A stretch of 64,000 bases of DNA from OLB4 sp002050165 (GTDB taxonomy: Bacteria > Bacteroidota > Ignavibacteria > Tepidaquicellales > Tepidaquicellaceae): the NCBI GenBank assembly GCA_030263475.1, contig SZPC01000006.1, positions 70,366 through 134,365 of the forward strand. Direction: 5' to 3'. Shown one piece after another: positions 27,661 through 36,568 of this stretch (the stretch's first letter is position 1; every line of letters begins with the position of its first letter). The notes beneath the pieces were generated by a model. It ran no database searches, was not told where the DNA came from, and saw only the letters and a list, made by a program, of their open reading frames with translations. The position numbers were made by a program, and so were the translations under genes.

Positions 27661-28189
27661 AAAGGAAATTATCAGTCTGCTGATAATCATTTTAATTTCT
27701 GTTTCAATTTATTCCTGCGATGAAAAATTCAAACCTGTCAAAACTTCACTTGATACCGAAAATATTCCCGATTATGAAAGCTGGAATTCCGAAGTCATAT
27801 TTTCAGATTCATCGAAGATAAAAGCTGTACTCAGAGCGGGATACATTGCAAACTTCAGCAAACTTGGATTTACGATAATTGACAGTGGCGCAACTGTTGA
27901 CTTTTATAAAAACGGGACGGTTGTTTCAACGCTCACCGGAGACAGGGGAAAAGTCTTTGAAAAAACGAAAGACATAGAAATTAGAGATAACATCACAGTA
28001 GTAAATAAAGAGGGAAGTAAACTCGAAACCAGCCGATTGTACTGGACTGAGGATACTCAACGGGTTTCATCCGATACGTTCGTGGCTATTCAAACACCAT
28101 CAGAAAATATTCAGGGTATTGGTTTTGAATCTGATCAAGGCTTAAAGAATTACAAAATTTTCAAAGTTACGGGGACGTTCAGAAATTGA
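27650..28189 (+). CDS. lptC: LptC-like LPS export lipoprotein
   Basis: A protein of 179 residues from the ATG at 27650; a TTG two codons earlier would add two residues. The N-terminal hydrophobic stretch ends in a lipobox-like SIYSC, and the beta-jellyroll domain has segments such as KAVLRAGYIANFSKLGFTII and VSTLTGDRGKVFEKTKDIEI typical of LptC/YrbK. LptC carries LPS from the LptBFG transporter to LptA across the periplasm. It overlaps the kdsD 3' end and its stop codon overlaps the TTG start of the OstA-like gene (TTGA), so translation of the three is coupled. Family assignment combines fold pattern and strong context. Confidence 0.8.
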   Translation: MVYKKEIISLLIIILISVSIYSCDEKFKPVKTSLDTENIPDYESWNSEVIFSDSSKIKAVLRAGYIANFSKLGFTIIDSGATVDFYKNGTVVSTLTGDRGKVFEKTKDIEIRDNITVVNKEGSKLETSRLYWTEDTQRVSSDTFVAIQTPSENIQGIGFESDQGLKNYKIFKVTGTFRN

Positions 28190-29610
28190 ACAAGATTGTT
28201 GTTTATACTACAATATTCCTTTTATTGTATGCGGGACTTTTAAATGCACAGGATGTTATAGAATTGAAAAGTGCAAACGAGCTGTCGGGTAAAGTGGTTA
28301 ATGGTAAATCTATAAGGGAGGCAAACGGGAAAGTTCACCTCGTACAAGGTAACATCAGCGTTTATTGTAACTCAGCTACTCAATGGATTGACGAGAATAA
28401 AGTAGAGTTGAGAGGTAACGTTCGTATTGTTCAAGACACGCTCACATTAATAACTTCGCAAGGTATGTATTACGGCAATGAACGGCGCGCAACCGGTCAG
28501 GGTGGGATTATATTACAAGATCCGAATGCGACTTTAACTGCAAATAACGGCACTTATACTTTCCTCGATGGAAAAGCCATTTTCAGAAACAATGTTAAAA
28601 TTGTCAATCCCGGATACACCATAACTTCCGATGAGCTGACATATTTCAGGTTCACGGAAGATTCTTATGCAAAGGGTAATGTCATGGTAACGACAGACTC
28701 TGCAGTAATAACCGCAAACTCAATTGATTTTCTCAGGCGAAGCGGAATTACAAAAGCTTTTGACAGGGCAAAAATTGAAAGTGATTCCACAATCATTACC
28801 GCCGATTCACTGTTAAATTACAGACGGGAGAGTCGTTCAATTGCATCAGGAAATGTTGTGATAATTAGTTTAAGGAATAATGCGATTATATCAGGAGATT
28901 ACGGTGAAAACTTTGAATTGATTAATTACTCTTATATTCGCGGTAACGCACAACTCGAGCAGATCGAGCAAGGCAGCGATACACTTATTATCTACTCTGA
29001 AGTTATGGAAGCTTACCGGAATAATCCGGAGTATTACGTTGCGAAAGATAATGTTGAACTTATACGGGGTGAATTCATTGCACGGTGCGGTCGTGGAGTT
29101 TATTTGCCTGAACCGGAAACTGTTGCGCTCACTTTGCAACCGGTAGTCTGGCAGGAAAATTCACAAATGACCGGGGATTCAATCTATGCTGAGTTTCCGG
29201 GTAACGTACTTCAGCAGATCTATGTGAGTAAACTACCCGATATGAAAAACTCAGTCAGATCGTTCGTGCTTACAAAAAATGAAAATCGCTTTTTCGAGGA
29301 TAGAATTGATCAAGCATCCGGTAATTACATTACGATGAACTTTAAAAACGATAAACTAAATTTAGTTGAGATTTTTGGCGACGCGAGTTCAATTTATTTC
29401 CTTTACGAAAAAGGGATGGCAAATGGAGTAAACATCATTAACGGGAGAGATATGGTAATTTATCTTGATGAAAGTGAATCTGTCGAAAAAATTAATGTGA
29501 TGGAAAATCCAGCAGGGCAGTATGTGCCGGAAGCAAAAATTGATGAAGTAAACTTGCGACTACCGGGATTTGAAATCAGAAACGATCGCCCCGTCAGGAA
29601 ATCAAATTAA
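28186..29610 (+). CDS. OstA-like/LptA-family periplasmic protein
   Basis: A 474-residue exported protein (signal peptide ending LLNAQD) starting at TTG. It is built of repeated beta-strand units of the OstA/LptA type, for example NSATQWIDENKVELRGNV, NATLTANNGTYTFLDGKA and TITSDELTYFRFTEDSY, where short strands alternate with KGNV, RNNV and GNAQ turns. This is longer than classic LptA (about 180 residues) and corresponds to the OstA-like proteins common in Bacteroidota that lack the LptD barrel. It likely forms part of the periplasmic LPS bridge together with the upstream LptC. Confidence 0.78.
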   Translation: MNKIVVYTTIFLLLYAGLLNAQDVIELKSANELSGKVVNGKSIREANGKVHLVQGNISVYCNSATQWIDENKVELRGNVRIVQDTLTLITSQGMYYGNERRATGQGGIILQDPNATLTANNGTYTFLDGKAIFRNNVKIVNPGYTITSDELTYFRFTEDSYAKGNVMVTTDSAVITANSIDFLRRSGITKAFDRAKIESDSTIITADSLLNYRRESRSIASGNVVIISLRNNAIISGDYGENFELINYSYIRGNAQLEQIEQGSDTLIIYSEVMEAYRNNPEYYVAKDNVELIRGEFIARCGRGVYLPEPETVALTLQPVVWQENSQMTGDSIYAEFPGNVLQQIYVSKLPDMKNSVRSFVLTKNENRFFEDRIDQASGNYITMNFKNDKLNLVEIFGDASSIYFLYEKGMANGVNIINGRDMVIYLDESESVEKINVMENPAGQYVPEAKIDEVNLRLPGFEIRNDRPVRKSN

Positions 29611-29658
29611 TTCAAATTCCAAATAAACCCGATTGAACACGAATCAAACACCAGCCGA

Positions 29659-30900
29659 ATGAAACGAAATATTTTTATTGTGATTTTGATTTTCAGTTTG
29701 TTCTTGTTTACTTGTGAGAATCAATATACATCCGCGCAGCCTGAGTCAGATGATTTTATGCTGGGTAACGAAACCTTGCTGAATATTAATGTTGATTGGA
29801 TTTCCGGAAGCCGATTAGCTTTGATAACAAACAATAGTGGAGTTTTAAGCGACGGAACAATGTTGATTGACGCAATCTCGTCTGTTCAGGGAATTGAAGT
29901 TGTTAAAGTATTCAGCCCCGAACACGGGTTCAGAGGTGATGACAGGAATGATGATTATATTGACGAAAAGACCGGCCTCCGAATTGTGACTTTATACGGC
30001 AACAAGAAAAAACCGACACAATCCGATCTCAGTAATGTTGATATTCTCATTTACGATATTCAGGATGTTGGTGCCAGATTTTATACTTATATTAATACGA
30101 TGTTCTATTGCATCGAAGCAGCGGTTGAAAACAATAAAGAGATTATTATTTGCGACAGACCGGTTATCCCGGATGCAAATTATATTGACGGGTTTATGCT
30201 GGAACCGGAGTATAGTTCATTTGTGGGTATGTTGAAACTGCCCGAAGTATATGGAATGACCTGCGGCGAGCTTGCGCTCTATATAAACGATATTTACTTT
30301 GAGGGACAAGCAAATCTCAGAGTTTCTGAAATGCTCAACTATAGCCGTGAGATGAGTTACGAATCGCTGAAATTAACGTGGATAAAACCTTCTCCGAATA
30401 TATATTATCCATCGAGCGCTGTAACCTATGGCGGGACCTGTCTCCTCGAAGGTACGAATTTTTCTGAAGGCAGAGGCACGGATAAACCGTTTGAATATGT
30501 AGGTGCGCCATGGTGCAACGGTGATGAACTGAAAGCTGAGTTGGATAATTTTGGATTTCAGGGAGTGGAATTTGAAGCGATTACATTTTTCCCGTCATCA
30601 ATTACTTCACCTTCCAATCCTCCCAAATATGTTGGCGAAAGATGTGAAGGCGTTTTCATTAATGTTACAAACCAAAAATTATTCGAACCGGTTAAAACGG
30701 GAATTGCACTTCTGATTTCTGTTGCCAAACTGTACCCTGAGTTTTCATTCACAAAGAAAAATTTTATTGACAAACTTGCCGGAACCGACAAATTACGCCT
30801 GATGATTTCTGCTGGTTTTACTCTTGATGAAATAGTTGCGGCGTATGAACAGGAATTGAACAGATTCAAAAAGATAAGAAACGGTTATCTAAAATATTGA
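29659..30900 (+). CDS. NamZ-type exo-beta-N-acetylmuramidase (DUF1343)
   Basis: A 413-residue exported protein: hydrophobic N-terminus followed by FTCEN, a possible lipobox. The DUF1343 pattern is complete: LALITNNSGVL, KVFSPEHGFRGD, DILIYDIQDVGARFYTYI, IICDRPVIPDANYIDG, TWIKPSPNIYYPSSA and LLEGTNFSEGRGTDKPFEYVGAPW. Characterised NamZ (GH171) removes terminal N-acetylmuramic acid from peptidoglycan fragments. It sits 48 bases after the OstA-like gene, perhaps in the same transcript, and points to cell-wall recycling or scavenging. Catalytic residues cannot be assigned with confidence by eye. Confidence 0.85.
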   Translation: MKRNIFIVILIFSLFLFTCENQYTSAQPESDDFMLGNETLLNINVDWISGSRLALITNNSGVLSDGTMLIDAISSVQGIEVVKVFSPEHGFRGDDRNDDYIDEKTGLRIVTLYGNKKKPTQSDLSNVDILIYDIQDVGARFYTYINTMFYCIEAAVENNKEIIICDRPVIPDANYIDGFMLEPEYSSFVGMLKLPEVYGMTCGELALYINDIYFEGQANLRVSEMLNYSREMSYESLKLTWIKPSPNIYYPSSAVTYGGTCLLEGTNFSEGRGTDKPFEYVGAPWCNGDELKAELDNFGFQGVEFEAITFFPSSITSPSNPPKYVGERCEGVFINVTNQKLFEPVKTGIALLISVAKLYPEFSFTKKNFIDKLAGTDKLRLMISAGFTLDEIVAAYEQELNRFKKIRNGYLKY

Positions 30901-31221
30901 CGGTGAATAAAATCAGTATTAACAATTTTATGCATTGGGAATATAATCCAAGTGAACCATATAAAAAATCTTTTGGGATTTTCAGACTATGTTCAACAGG
31001 AAATTTTCGTGAAAGATATTTTACCCTATTGAAGAATTAATCTGCTTTGCGAATCAATAAAGTTTAAAAACTGCTATAAAAAGCAAAATAGCAAAACGGG
31101 TTTTTGAGTTTACTTTATGAGATTAATAATAAATTTTTCACCCTGTAAACCGCGTTCATTTCATTGAATATCCTTTATATAATGGGTATTTTTAGAATCT
31201 AAAAACCAGAAATCCCAGCAA
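30901..31221. other. Intergenic region upstream of dnaN
   Basis: This AT-rich gap precedes the dnaN-recF-dciA-gyrB block. It contains one good sigma-70-like promoter near its right end and no convincing DnaA box (TTATCCACA-type), no iteron-like repeats and no coding frame. It therefore does not look like a replication origin on its own. Confidence 0.5.
31155..31183 (+). promoter_or_regulatory. Candidate promoter for dnaN
   Basis: TTCATT at 31155-31160 and a perfect TATAAT at 31178-31183 are separated by 17 bases, a standard sigma-70 arrangement with a weak -35 element. Initiation near 31190 would leave a leader of about 30 bases before the dnaN ATG, with no Shine-Dalgarno, as is common in this phylum. 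Confidence 0.45.
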
Positions 31222-32364
31222 ATGAAATTTCAGATAAACAGCGATAATTTCGTTAATGCATTATCGAAGCTCAGTTTTGTAATTCCTGCAAGAACTACCC
31301 ACCCGCAACTTAATAACATTTTATTCAAATTAGAGGGAAACACGCTAACTCTTTTAGCGACCGATCTGGAAATTTTTATCCGGTGCAAATTGGAAATAGC
31401 GGGCGAGGCAGACGGGATTATAACCATAGATGCGAAGAAGCTCATCGAACTGACCAAAACACTTCCATCCGAAAACCTTATTATAGAAACCGATGATTCT
31501 AACCGGTTCAATATAAAAACCCGGAGAGGAGGATTCACTTTACCGGGTCTGAGCGCTGACGATTTTCCGGAACCCGAAGAAGAGAATTATAAAAGCAAAA
31601 TTTCAATTGACGGCGGAATCCTAAGAAGCTTTTTCTCAAAAGTTATGCACGCTACATCAAGCGAGGAATTGCGTAGAAATATGAACGGTATTTTAATTGA
31701 AATTAATGGAGATGAATTAAGGGTTGTGGCAACCGATGGTTTCAGGCTTGGGAAGATTGTCAAAAATGGTTTCAATCATCCGGATATTGCCGACAATAAA
31801 ATGATTATCCCAAATAAGACGAGCACTTTGTTCATGCGTCTTAACAATAACAATGAATGTGAAATATCATATAACGAAAACTTTATCAAGTTCTGTTTTG
31901 AAGAGATTGAAGTTTTCTCGAGGCTGATTGATGATATATTCCCAAATTACGATTCGGTTATTCCAAAAGACAACGATAAAACACTAAAGGTGCTCAAAAG
32001 AGATTTGGTTGACTCTTTGAGGCGGGCTGAGGTGATTGCCGACAACGTTACCAAAAGGGTTAAGCTCGATATTAATTCTTCAGTACTGAAAATCAATTCC
32101 GTTAACTCTGAAATTGGCGCTGAAGCTGATGAATCTATAGAGTGCGAATTTTCTTCAAAGGATGGTTCTGAAAATTTTGATGAAAATCCGTTTTCAATTG
32201 CCTTCAATGCGAAGTATCTTTTGGATTGCCTGCAACAAATAGATTCTACAGAGGTGAAGTTTACATTTTCAACTTATTCAAAAGCATCAATCGTATATCC
32301 CACCGAGAAGAATGATGACACCATTGAACAAATGGAGCTCGTCATGCCTATTAGAATGGGATGA
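31222..32364 (+). CDS. dnaN: DNA polymerase III beta sliding clamp
   Basis: A 380-residue clamp with the three-domain beta-clamp pattern: MKFQINSDNFVNALSKLSFVIPARTTHPQLNNILF at the start, FTLPGLSADDFPEPE between domains 1 and 2, LRVVATDGFRLGK in domain 2, and a C-terminus ending in VMPIRMG, the usual MPMR-type tail that lines the partner-binding pocket. It encircles DNA and tethers polymerases and repair proteins. recF follows 16 bases after its stop. No dnaA lies upstream; the preceding gene is a cell-wall enzyme. Confidence 0.96.
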   Translation: MKFQINSDNFVNALSKLSFVIPARTTHPQLNNILFKLEGNTLTLLATDLEIFIRCKLEIAGEADGIITIDAKKLIELTKTLPSENLIIETDDSNRFNIKTRRGGFTLPGLSADDFPEPEEENYKSKISIDGGILRSFFSKVMHATSSEELRRNMNGILIEINGDELRVVATDGFRLGKIVKNGFNHPDIADNKMIIPNKTSTLFMRLNNNNECEISYNENFIKFCFEEIEVFSRLIDDIFPNYDSVIPKDNDKTLKVLKRDLVDSLRRAEVIADNVTKRVKLDINSSVLKINSVNSEIGAEADESIECEFSSKDGSENFDENPFSIAFNAKYLLDCLQQIDSTEVKFTFSTYSKASIVYPTEKNDDTIEQMELVMPIRMG

Positions 32365-32380
32365 TTTATTCTTACCTGTA

Positions 32381-33535
32381 TTGATACTTAGTAAACTCAG
32401 AATTGTTAACTTTAGAAATTATCCCGAACAGAATTTTGAATTCAGTTCACGTTTTAATTTCATTTACGGTGATAACGGTCATGGTAAAACCAATATTCTT
32501 GAGGCAATATCATTTATTACATTTGCCAAGAGTTTTTTAGGCTCTTCTGAAGCAGATTGCCTGAAGTACGGCGAAGAGTTCTTTACAATAAAAGGTTTGA
32601 TTGGAAGTGAAACCGATAATTTTTCTGAAGTGCTGTTAAGTTACAAACCGGAAACCAGAAGGAACTATTTCGTAAACAATCAAAATGTTAGAAATATTTC
32701 AACTGAGATTTTTGGGCGATATCCGGTTGTATTTTTTTCACCACATAGTTTGAGCATAACTTACGGTAGCCCGGGCGAGAGGCGGAGATTTTTTGATATT
32801 TTAATTTCTCAAACAAGTCCGGTCTATCTTGATGACCTGAGGAAACTAACGAGGATAATCCGGCAAAAAAATGTGCTGTTAAAAAATTATTTCAACCATC
32901 ACAGTGATAAGAGTCAAACCGGTGGATTGCTCGAGAGTTACAACGATAAACTTGCAACGGTCGCAACTTCTGTTATACAAAGGCGTCTTGAGTTTTTGAG
33001 TGAGTTTGAAAATTTCTTTAAAGAAAATTTCAAAATGATGGTTCCCGATTGTAGTTGTGGTTTAATAAGTTATAAATGTGAATCGCTGCCAGACCTAAGT
33101 GACTTTTCAAACGCTGATGTTCAGTTTAGGGAAGTTTTAAATTACAGGTTGGATGAAGAAATTCAACGGGGTTCGGCGATAACCGGTCCGCATCGGGATG
33201 ATTTCGATTTTAAGTTACTTAAAGGTGGTGAAACATTCGACCTGAAAAATCACGCTTCACAGGGTGAACATAAAACTTTTATAGCAGCTTTGAAATTGGC
33301 TGAATATAAATTTATTCAGGCAAAAAAAGACCGGAATCCGATAATGCTGCTCGACGATATTCTGTCAGAACTTGATATAAACAGAGTTTCAAACATAATT
33401 GCACACTTAAAAGATTTCGGACAGATATTTCTTACAACTACCGAAAGGAAATATCTGGATCAGATAGGGAAGTTCTATTCTGAAAATGAAATTAAAACTA
33501 TCAGAGTGAACAATGGCGAAGCAAAACAAGAATAA
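32381..33535 (+). CDS. recF: DNA replication and repair protein RecF
   Basis: An SMC-like ATPase. The most plausible start is the TTG at 32381, giving the typical opening MILSKLRIVNFRNYPEQ (384 residues) after the dnaN stop; an in-frame ATG at 32312 would overlap dnaN and add 23 unusual residues. Walker A is GDNGHGKTNILEAI, the signature is ASQGEHKT, and Walker B with D-loop is IMLLDDILSELD. RecF loads RecA at gapped DNA with RecO and RecR. It overlaps the dciA gene by 23 bases, so the block is one operon. Confidence 0.95.
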   Translation: MILSKLRIVNFRNYPEQNFEFSSRFNFIYGDNGHGKTNILEAISFITFAKSFLGSSEADCLKYGEEFFTIKGLIGSETDNFSEVLLSYKPETRRNYFVNNQNVRNISTEIFGRYPVVFFSPHSLSITYGSPGERRRFFDILISQTSPVYLDDLRKLTRIIRQKNVLLKNYFNHHSDKSQTGGLLESYNDKLATVATSVIQRRLEFLSEFENFFKENFKMMVPDCSCGLISYKCESLPDLSDFSNADVQFREVLNYRLDEEIQRGSAITGPHRDDFDFKLLKGGETFDLKNHASQGEHKTFIAALKLAEYKFIQAKKDRNPIMLLDDILSELDINRVSNIIAHLKDFGQIFLTTTERKYLDQIGKFYSENEIKTIRVNNGEAKQE

Positions 33536-33848
33536 GAACACGAAATTTAATTTAAGTAAACGGATCGGCAAGACAGTTGAAATCGGAACGGAGATTGAAA
33601 ATATTCTGGAATATTACAATCTGGACGATAAGATGGAAGAACTGAAAATTCTTAATGTCTGGAAGGAATGTGTTGGTGATTCAATATCTAAATATACTAC
33701 TCCTGTCGGGTTAAGGGATAATAAGCTCCTCATAAATGCAGAGGACGCAACCTGGCGATTTGAGCTTGCATCAAGAAAAAATGAAATTATACATAAGCTC
33801 AATACTTATTTACAAAAGAAGGAAATTAAAGAAATAGTTTTTATATGA
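33513..33848 (+). CDS. dciA: DciA-like helicase-loading protein (DUF721)
   Basis: A small basic protein of 111 residues. The DUF721 core runs from about 35 to 105: LKILNVWKECVGDSISKYTTPVGLRDNKLLINAEDATWRFELASRKNEIIHKLN, with the characteristic tryptophans and the VGLRDNKLLI strand. DciA supports DnaB helicase loading in the many bacteria that lack DnaC and DnaI. Its place between recF and gyrB is the usual one in this phylum. The start overlaps recF and the gyrB ATG overlaps its stop by 4 bases. Confidence 0.85.
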   Translation: MAKQNKNKNTKFNLSKRIGKTVEIGTEIENILEYYNLDDKMEELKILNVWKECVGDSISKYTTPVGLRDNKLLINAEDATWRFELASRKNEIIHKLNTYLQKKEIKEIVFI

Positions 33849-35845
33849 CAGAAAAAGAAAAAAAATCTCACCTATATCAGGAAAGCGATATAAAAGTTCT
33901 TAAAGGTCTTGAGCACGTAAGGAAACGTCCGGCGATGTATATCGGAGATGTCTCGTCCAGAGGATTGCATCACCTGGTTTATGAAGTTGTGGATAACGCA
34001 ATTGACGAAGCTCTTGCGGGATTTTGCAATAAAATAATCCTGACTATTAATAAAGACGGTTCAGTTACGGTTGAAGATAACGGTCGTGGTATTCCGACGG
34101 GGCTTCACCCTACTGAAAAGAAATCAACACTTGAAGTTGTCATGACGCAGTTAAATGCGGGCGGGAAATTTGATCGTTCGTCTTACAAAGTGTCCGGTGG
34201 TTTGCACGGAGTCGGTGTTTCAGTTGTAAATGCATTGAGCGAGTGGATGGAGGTTGAAGTTTATCGCGACGGAAAAATTCATTATCAAAAATATAAACGC
34301 GGCGAACCTGTTGGCAATGTAGAAGAAACCGGGAAGGTAAAACAAAAAACAGGAACGCGCGTAACGTTTCTCCCTGACAAAGAAATTTTTAAACTTGGCA
34401 TTAATTTCAAGTATTCTACTCTCGAAGCTCGCCTTCGTGAACTCGCATACCTGAATAAAGGCATTACGATAAAGATTGCAGATGAAGCCGAAGGGAAACA
34501 GGATGAATTCCATTTCAAAGGCGGAATAATAGATTTTGTGAAGTATCTTGACGAAGGGCAGAAATCAATTTCAGGAAAACCGATCTATCTCACGGCTGAG
34601 CGTGAAAATGTAATTATCGAAGTTGCTTTTCAATACAATGAATCATATAACGAGAACATTAATACCTTCGTGAACAATATTAATACTCACGAAGGTGGAA
34701 CGCACCTAGAAGGATTTAAGTCGGCGCTTACCAGAACACTGAACAATTTCGGCACGAAGAATAATATTATTAAGACCGATAAAATTACATTAACAGGAGA
34801 CGATTTTCGTGAGGGTATAACGGCGGTAATAAGTGTTAAAGTACCTGAACCACAATTTGAAGGACAGACTAAAACAAAGTTAGGTAACAGTGAGGTAAAG
34901 GGGATCGTACAATCAATCTGTAATGAGCAGCTAAGCGATTATCTTGAAGAAAATCCATCGGTGGCAAAAAAGATTTTGGAGAAATGTATTCTGGCAGCTG
35001 AAGCAAGAATGGCTGCCCGGAATGCACGTGAACTTGCCAGACGGAAGAATGCACTTGAGATTTCAGGGTTACCCGGAAAGTTAGCAGACTGTTCAATTAC
35101 TGACCCGCAACAATGCGAAATCTATCTTGTCGAGGGAGATTCAGCAGGAGGTTCGGCAAAGCAAGGGCGAGACAGGCGGTTTCAAGCTATCCTTCCTCTC
35201 AAAGGAAAAATTCTCAACGTTGAGAAAGCAAGATTAAATAAAATTTACGAAAACGAGGAAATCAAATCCATCGTTACTGCAATTGGCGCCGGATTGCGAG
35301 GCTCCGATGAATATGACGATTCAAAAGTCCGATATGGGAAAATTATTTTGATGTGTGACGCGGACGTTGACGGCTCACATATCAGAACGCTCTTGCTGAC
35401 TTTCTTCTACAGGTATATGCGGGAAATTATAGAATCAGGGAAATTGTACCTTGCGCAGCCTCCGTTGTACAAAATTAAAAAGGGTAAACAGGAATGGTAT
35501 GCGTATAATGAATCCGAAAGAGATGAGATTTTAAAATCGCTAAAAGTAAAAAAAGATGAGATTGTAAATACAGAAGAGCAACCGGAAGAAACTGAAGGTG
35601 AACCGGAAGAGGATAAACAGTCGCCAAGGAATGTTATAATTTCACGGTTTAAAGGTCTTGGTGAAATGAATCCGGAACAACTATGGGCAACGACTATGAA
35701 CCCGGAAACAAGAACTATTATACAAGTTACAAACGAAAATGCGGCAGCTGCTGATAAGATATTCAGAATTCTCATGGGTGAAGAAGTAGAACCCAGACGA
35801 AAGTTTATAGAGGAAAATGCAAGGTATGCCAATATTGATGCGTAA
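33845..35845 (+). CDS. gyrB: DNA gyrase subunit B
   Basis: A 666-residue type IIA topoisomerase subunit. The GHKL ATPase has VRKRPAMYIGDV, EVVDNAIDEALAG (Asn/Glu for Mg-ATP), VEDNGRGIPTG and SGGLHGVGVSVVNAL. The TOPRIM domain has YLVEGDSAGGSAKQGRDRRFQAILPLKGK and MCDADVDGSHI, and the tail GLGEMNPEQLWATTMNPE is GyrB-like. A Glu/Pro-rich insertion occupies about residues 577-597 just before that tail. With GyrA it introduces negative supercoils. It is the last core gene of the dnaN operon and overlaps the start of the barrel gene. Confidence 0.96.
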   Translation: MTEKEKKSHLYQESDIKVLKGLEHVRKRPAMYIGDVSSRGLHHLVYEVVDNAIDEALAGFCNKIILTINKDGSVTVEDNGRGIPTGLHPTEKKSTLEVVMTQLNAGGKFDRSSYKVSGGLHGVGVSVVNALSEWMEVEVYRDGKIHYQKYKRGEPVGNVEETGKVKQKTGTRVTFLPDKEIFKLGINFKYSTLEARLRELAYLNKGITIKIADEAEGKQDEFHFKGGIIDFVKYLDEGQKSISGKPIYLTAERENVIIEVAFQYNESYNENINTFVNNINTHEGGTHLEGFKSALTRTLNNFGTKNNIIKTDKITLTGDDFREGITAVISVKVPEPQFEGQTKTKLGNSEVKGIVQSICNEQLSDYLEENPSVAKKILEKCILAAEARMAARNARELARRKNALEISGLPGKLADCSITDPQQCEIYLVEGDSAGGSAKQGRDRRFQAILPLKGKILNVEKARLNKIYENEEIKSIVTAIGAGLRGSDEYDDSKVRYGKIILMCDADVDGSHIRTLLLTFFYRYMREIIESGKLYLAQPPLYKIKKGKQEWYAYNESERDEILKSLKVKKDEIVNTEEQPEETEGEPEEDKQSPRNVIISRFKGLGEMNPEQLWATTMNPETRTIIQVTNENAAAADKIFRILMGEEVEPRRKFIEENARYANIDA

Positions 35846-36551
35846 GCTTCCGTTACTTGTATTTATTGTTTTCAGTGTGTCAGCTAATGCTCAAGACATC
35901 CCGGACAAAAAAATCATCCCGTTTGAGCAACAGAATAAGAAAAGTAATTTTATTTCAGTTTATACAGGGATGTTAGTTGATATTTCATCCGGCACGAACC
36001 TGAAAGAATATATTGAGACCCGATTACCAGGATACAGCAATCTGCCAAATGACCAGACTTTATCAACGTTTGCTACCGGATTCGGTTTTTTTGCCGGAGG
36101 TGATTTCCAGATTTCAAAATCAATTTCAGTAAAGATTGATTACTCTTACAGGGTAAAAGATATTTCAGTTGATGCAATTCCAAATCATACGTATTCAGTT
36201 TTCACTCATCGCCCGTCAATAGGAATTAATTACATCATACCTGAGAATTACGCTTTCATAAAGTTTGGCGGTTCGGTAAGCTATGGTGTGAGTAATTTCA
36301 GGCGGAAAGAATTCGGACTCGAGAGTAATTTCACCGGTTATACTCTGGGGTTCAATCTCGATTTAATGCTTAATCTTCAGCTGAGCAATATGCTCGCAGT
36401 ATATTTTGGCGGAAGTTTAACCGGTGATACCGGCGGAAAGTTAAAGGATGAGAGCGGAACAGTATTGATTAATCCTAAAAATGGCAACGAAGTTGATTTG
36501 AGTAGTTTCGGCGCAGGTTTAAAAATCGGACTAAATGTGTATATTTTTTGA
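35838..36551 (+). CDS. Outer-membrane beta-barrel protein, function unknown
   Basis: A protein of about 237 residues from the ATG at 35838, which gives a clean signal peptide MRKLPLLVFIVFSVSANAQD; the earlier in-frame ATG at 35817 adds seven residues and lies within gyrB. The mature part has alternating strand and turn segments (FISVYTGMLVDISSG, SVKIDYSYRVKDI, YAFIKFGGSVSYGVSNF, YTLGFNLDLMLNLQLSNMLAVYFGGSLTG) and ends GLKIGLNVYIF, with the C-terminal aromatic of an outer-membrane barrel. It resembles the small porin-like barrels of Bacteroidota, but no family could be named. The start overlaps gyrB by 8 bases, suggesting co-transcription by position rather than function. Confidence 0.7.
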   Translation: MRKLPLLVFIVFSVSANAQDIPDKKIIPFEQQNKKSNFISVYTGMLVDISSGTNLKEYIETRLPGYSNLPNDQTLSTFATGFGFFAGGDFQISKSISVKIDYSYRVKDISVDAIPNHTYSVFTHRPSIGINYIIPENYAFIKFGGSVSYGVSNFRRKEFGLESNFTGYTLGFNLDLMLNLQLSNMLAVYFGGSLTGDTGGKLKDESGTVLINPKNGNEVDLSSFGAGLKIGLNVYIF

Positions 36552-36568
36552 GAAGGAAAGAATAACAA

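Noticed and set aside
30901..31221. Replication origin upstream of dnaN
   Set aside because: No DnaA-box-like sites or direct repeats and no adjacent dnaA.
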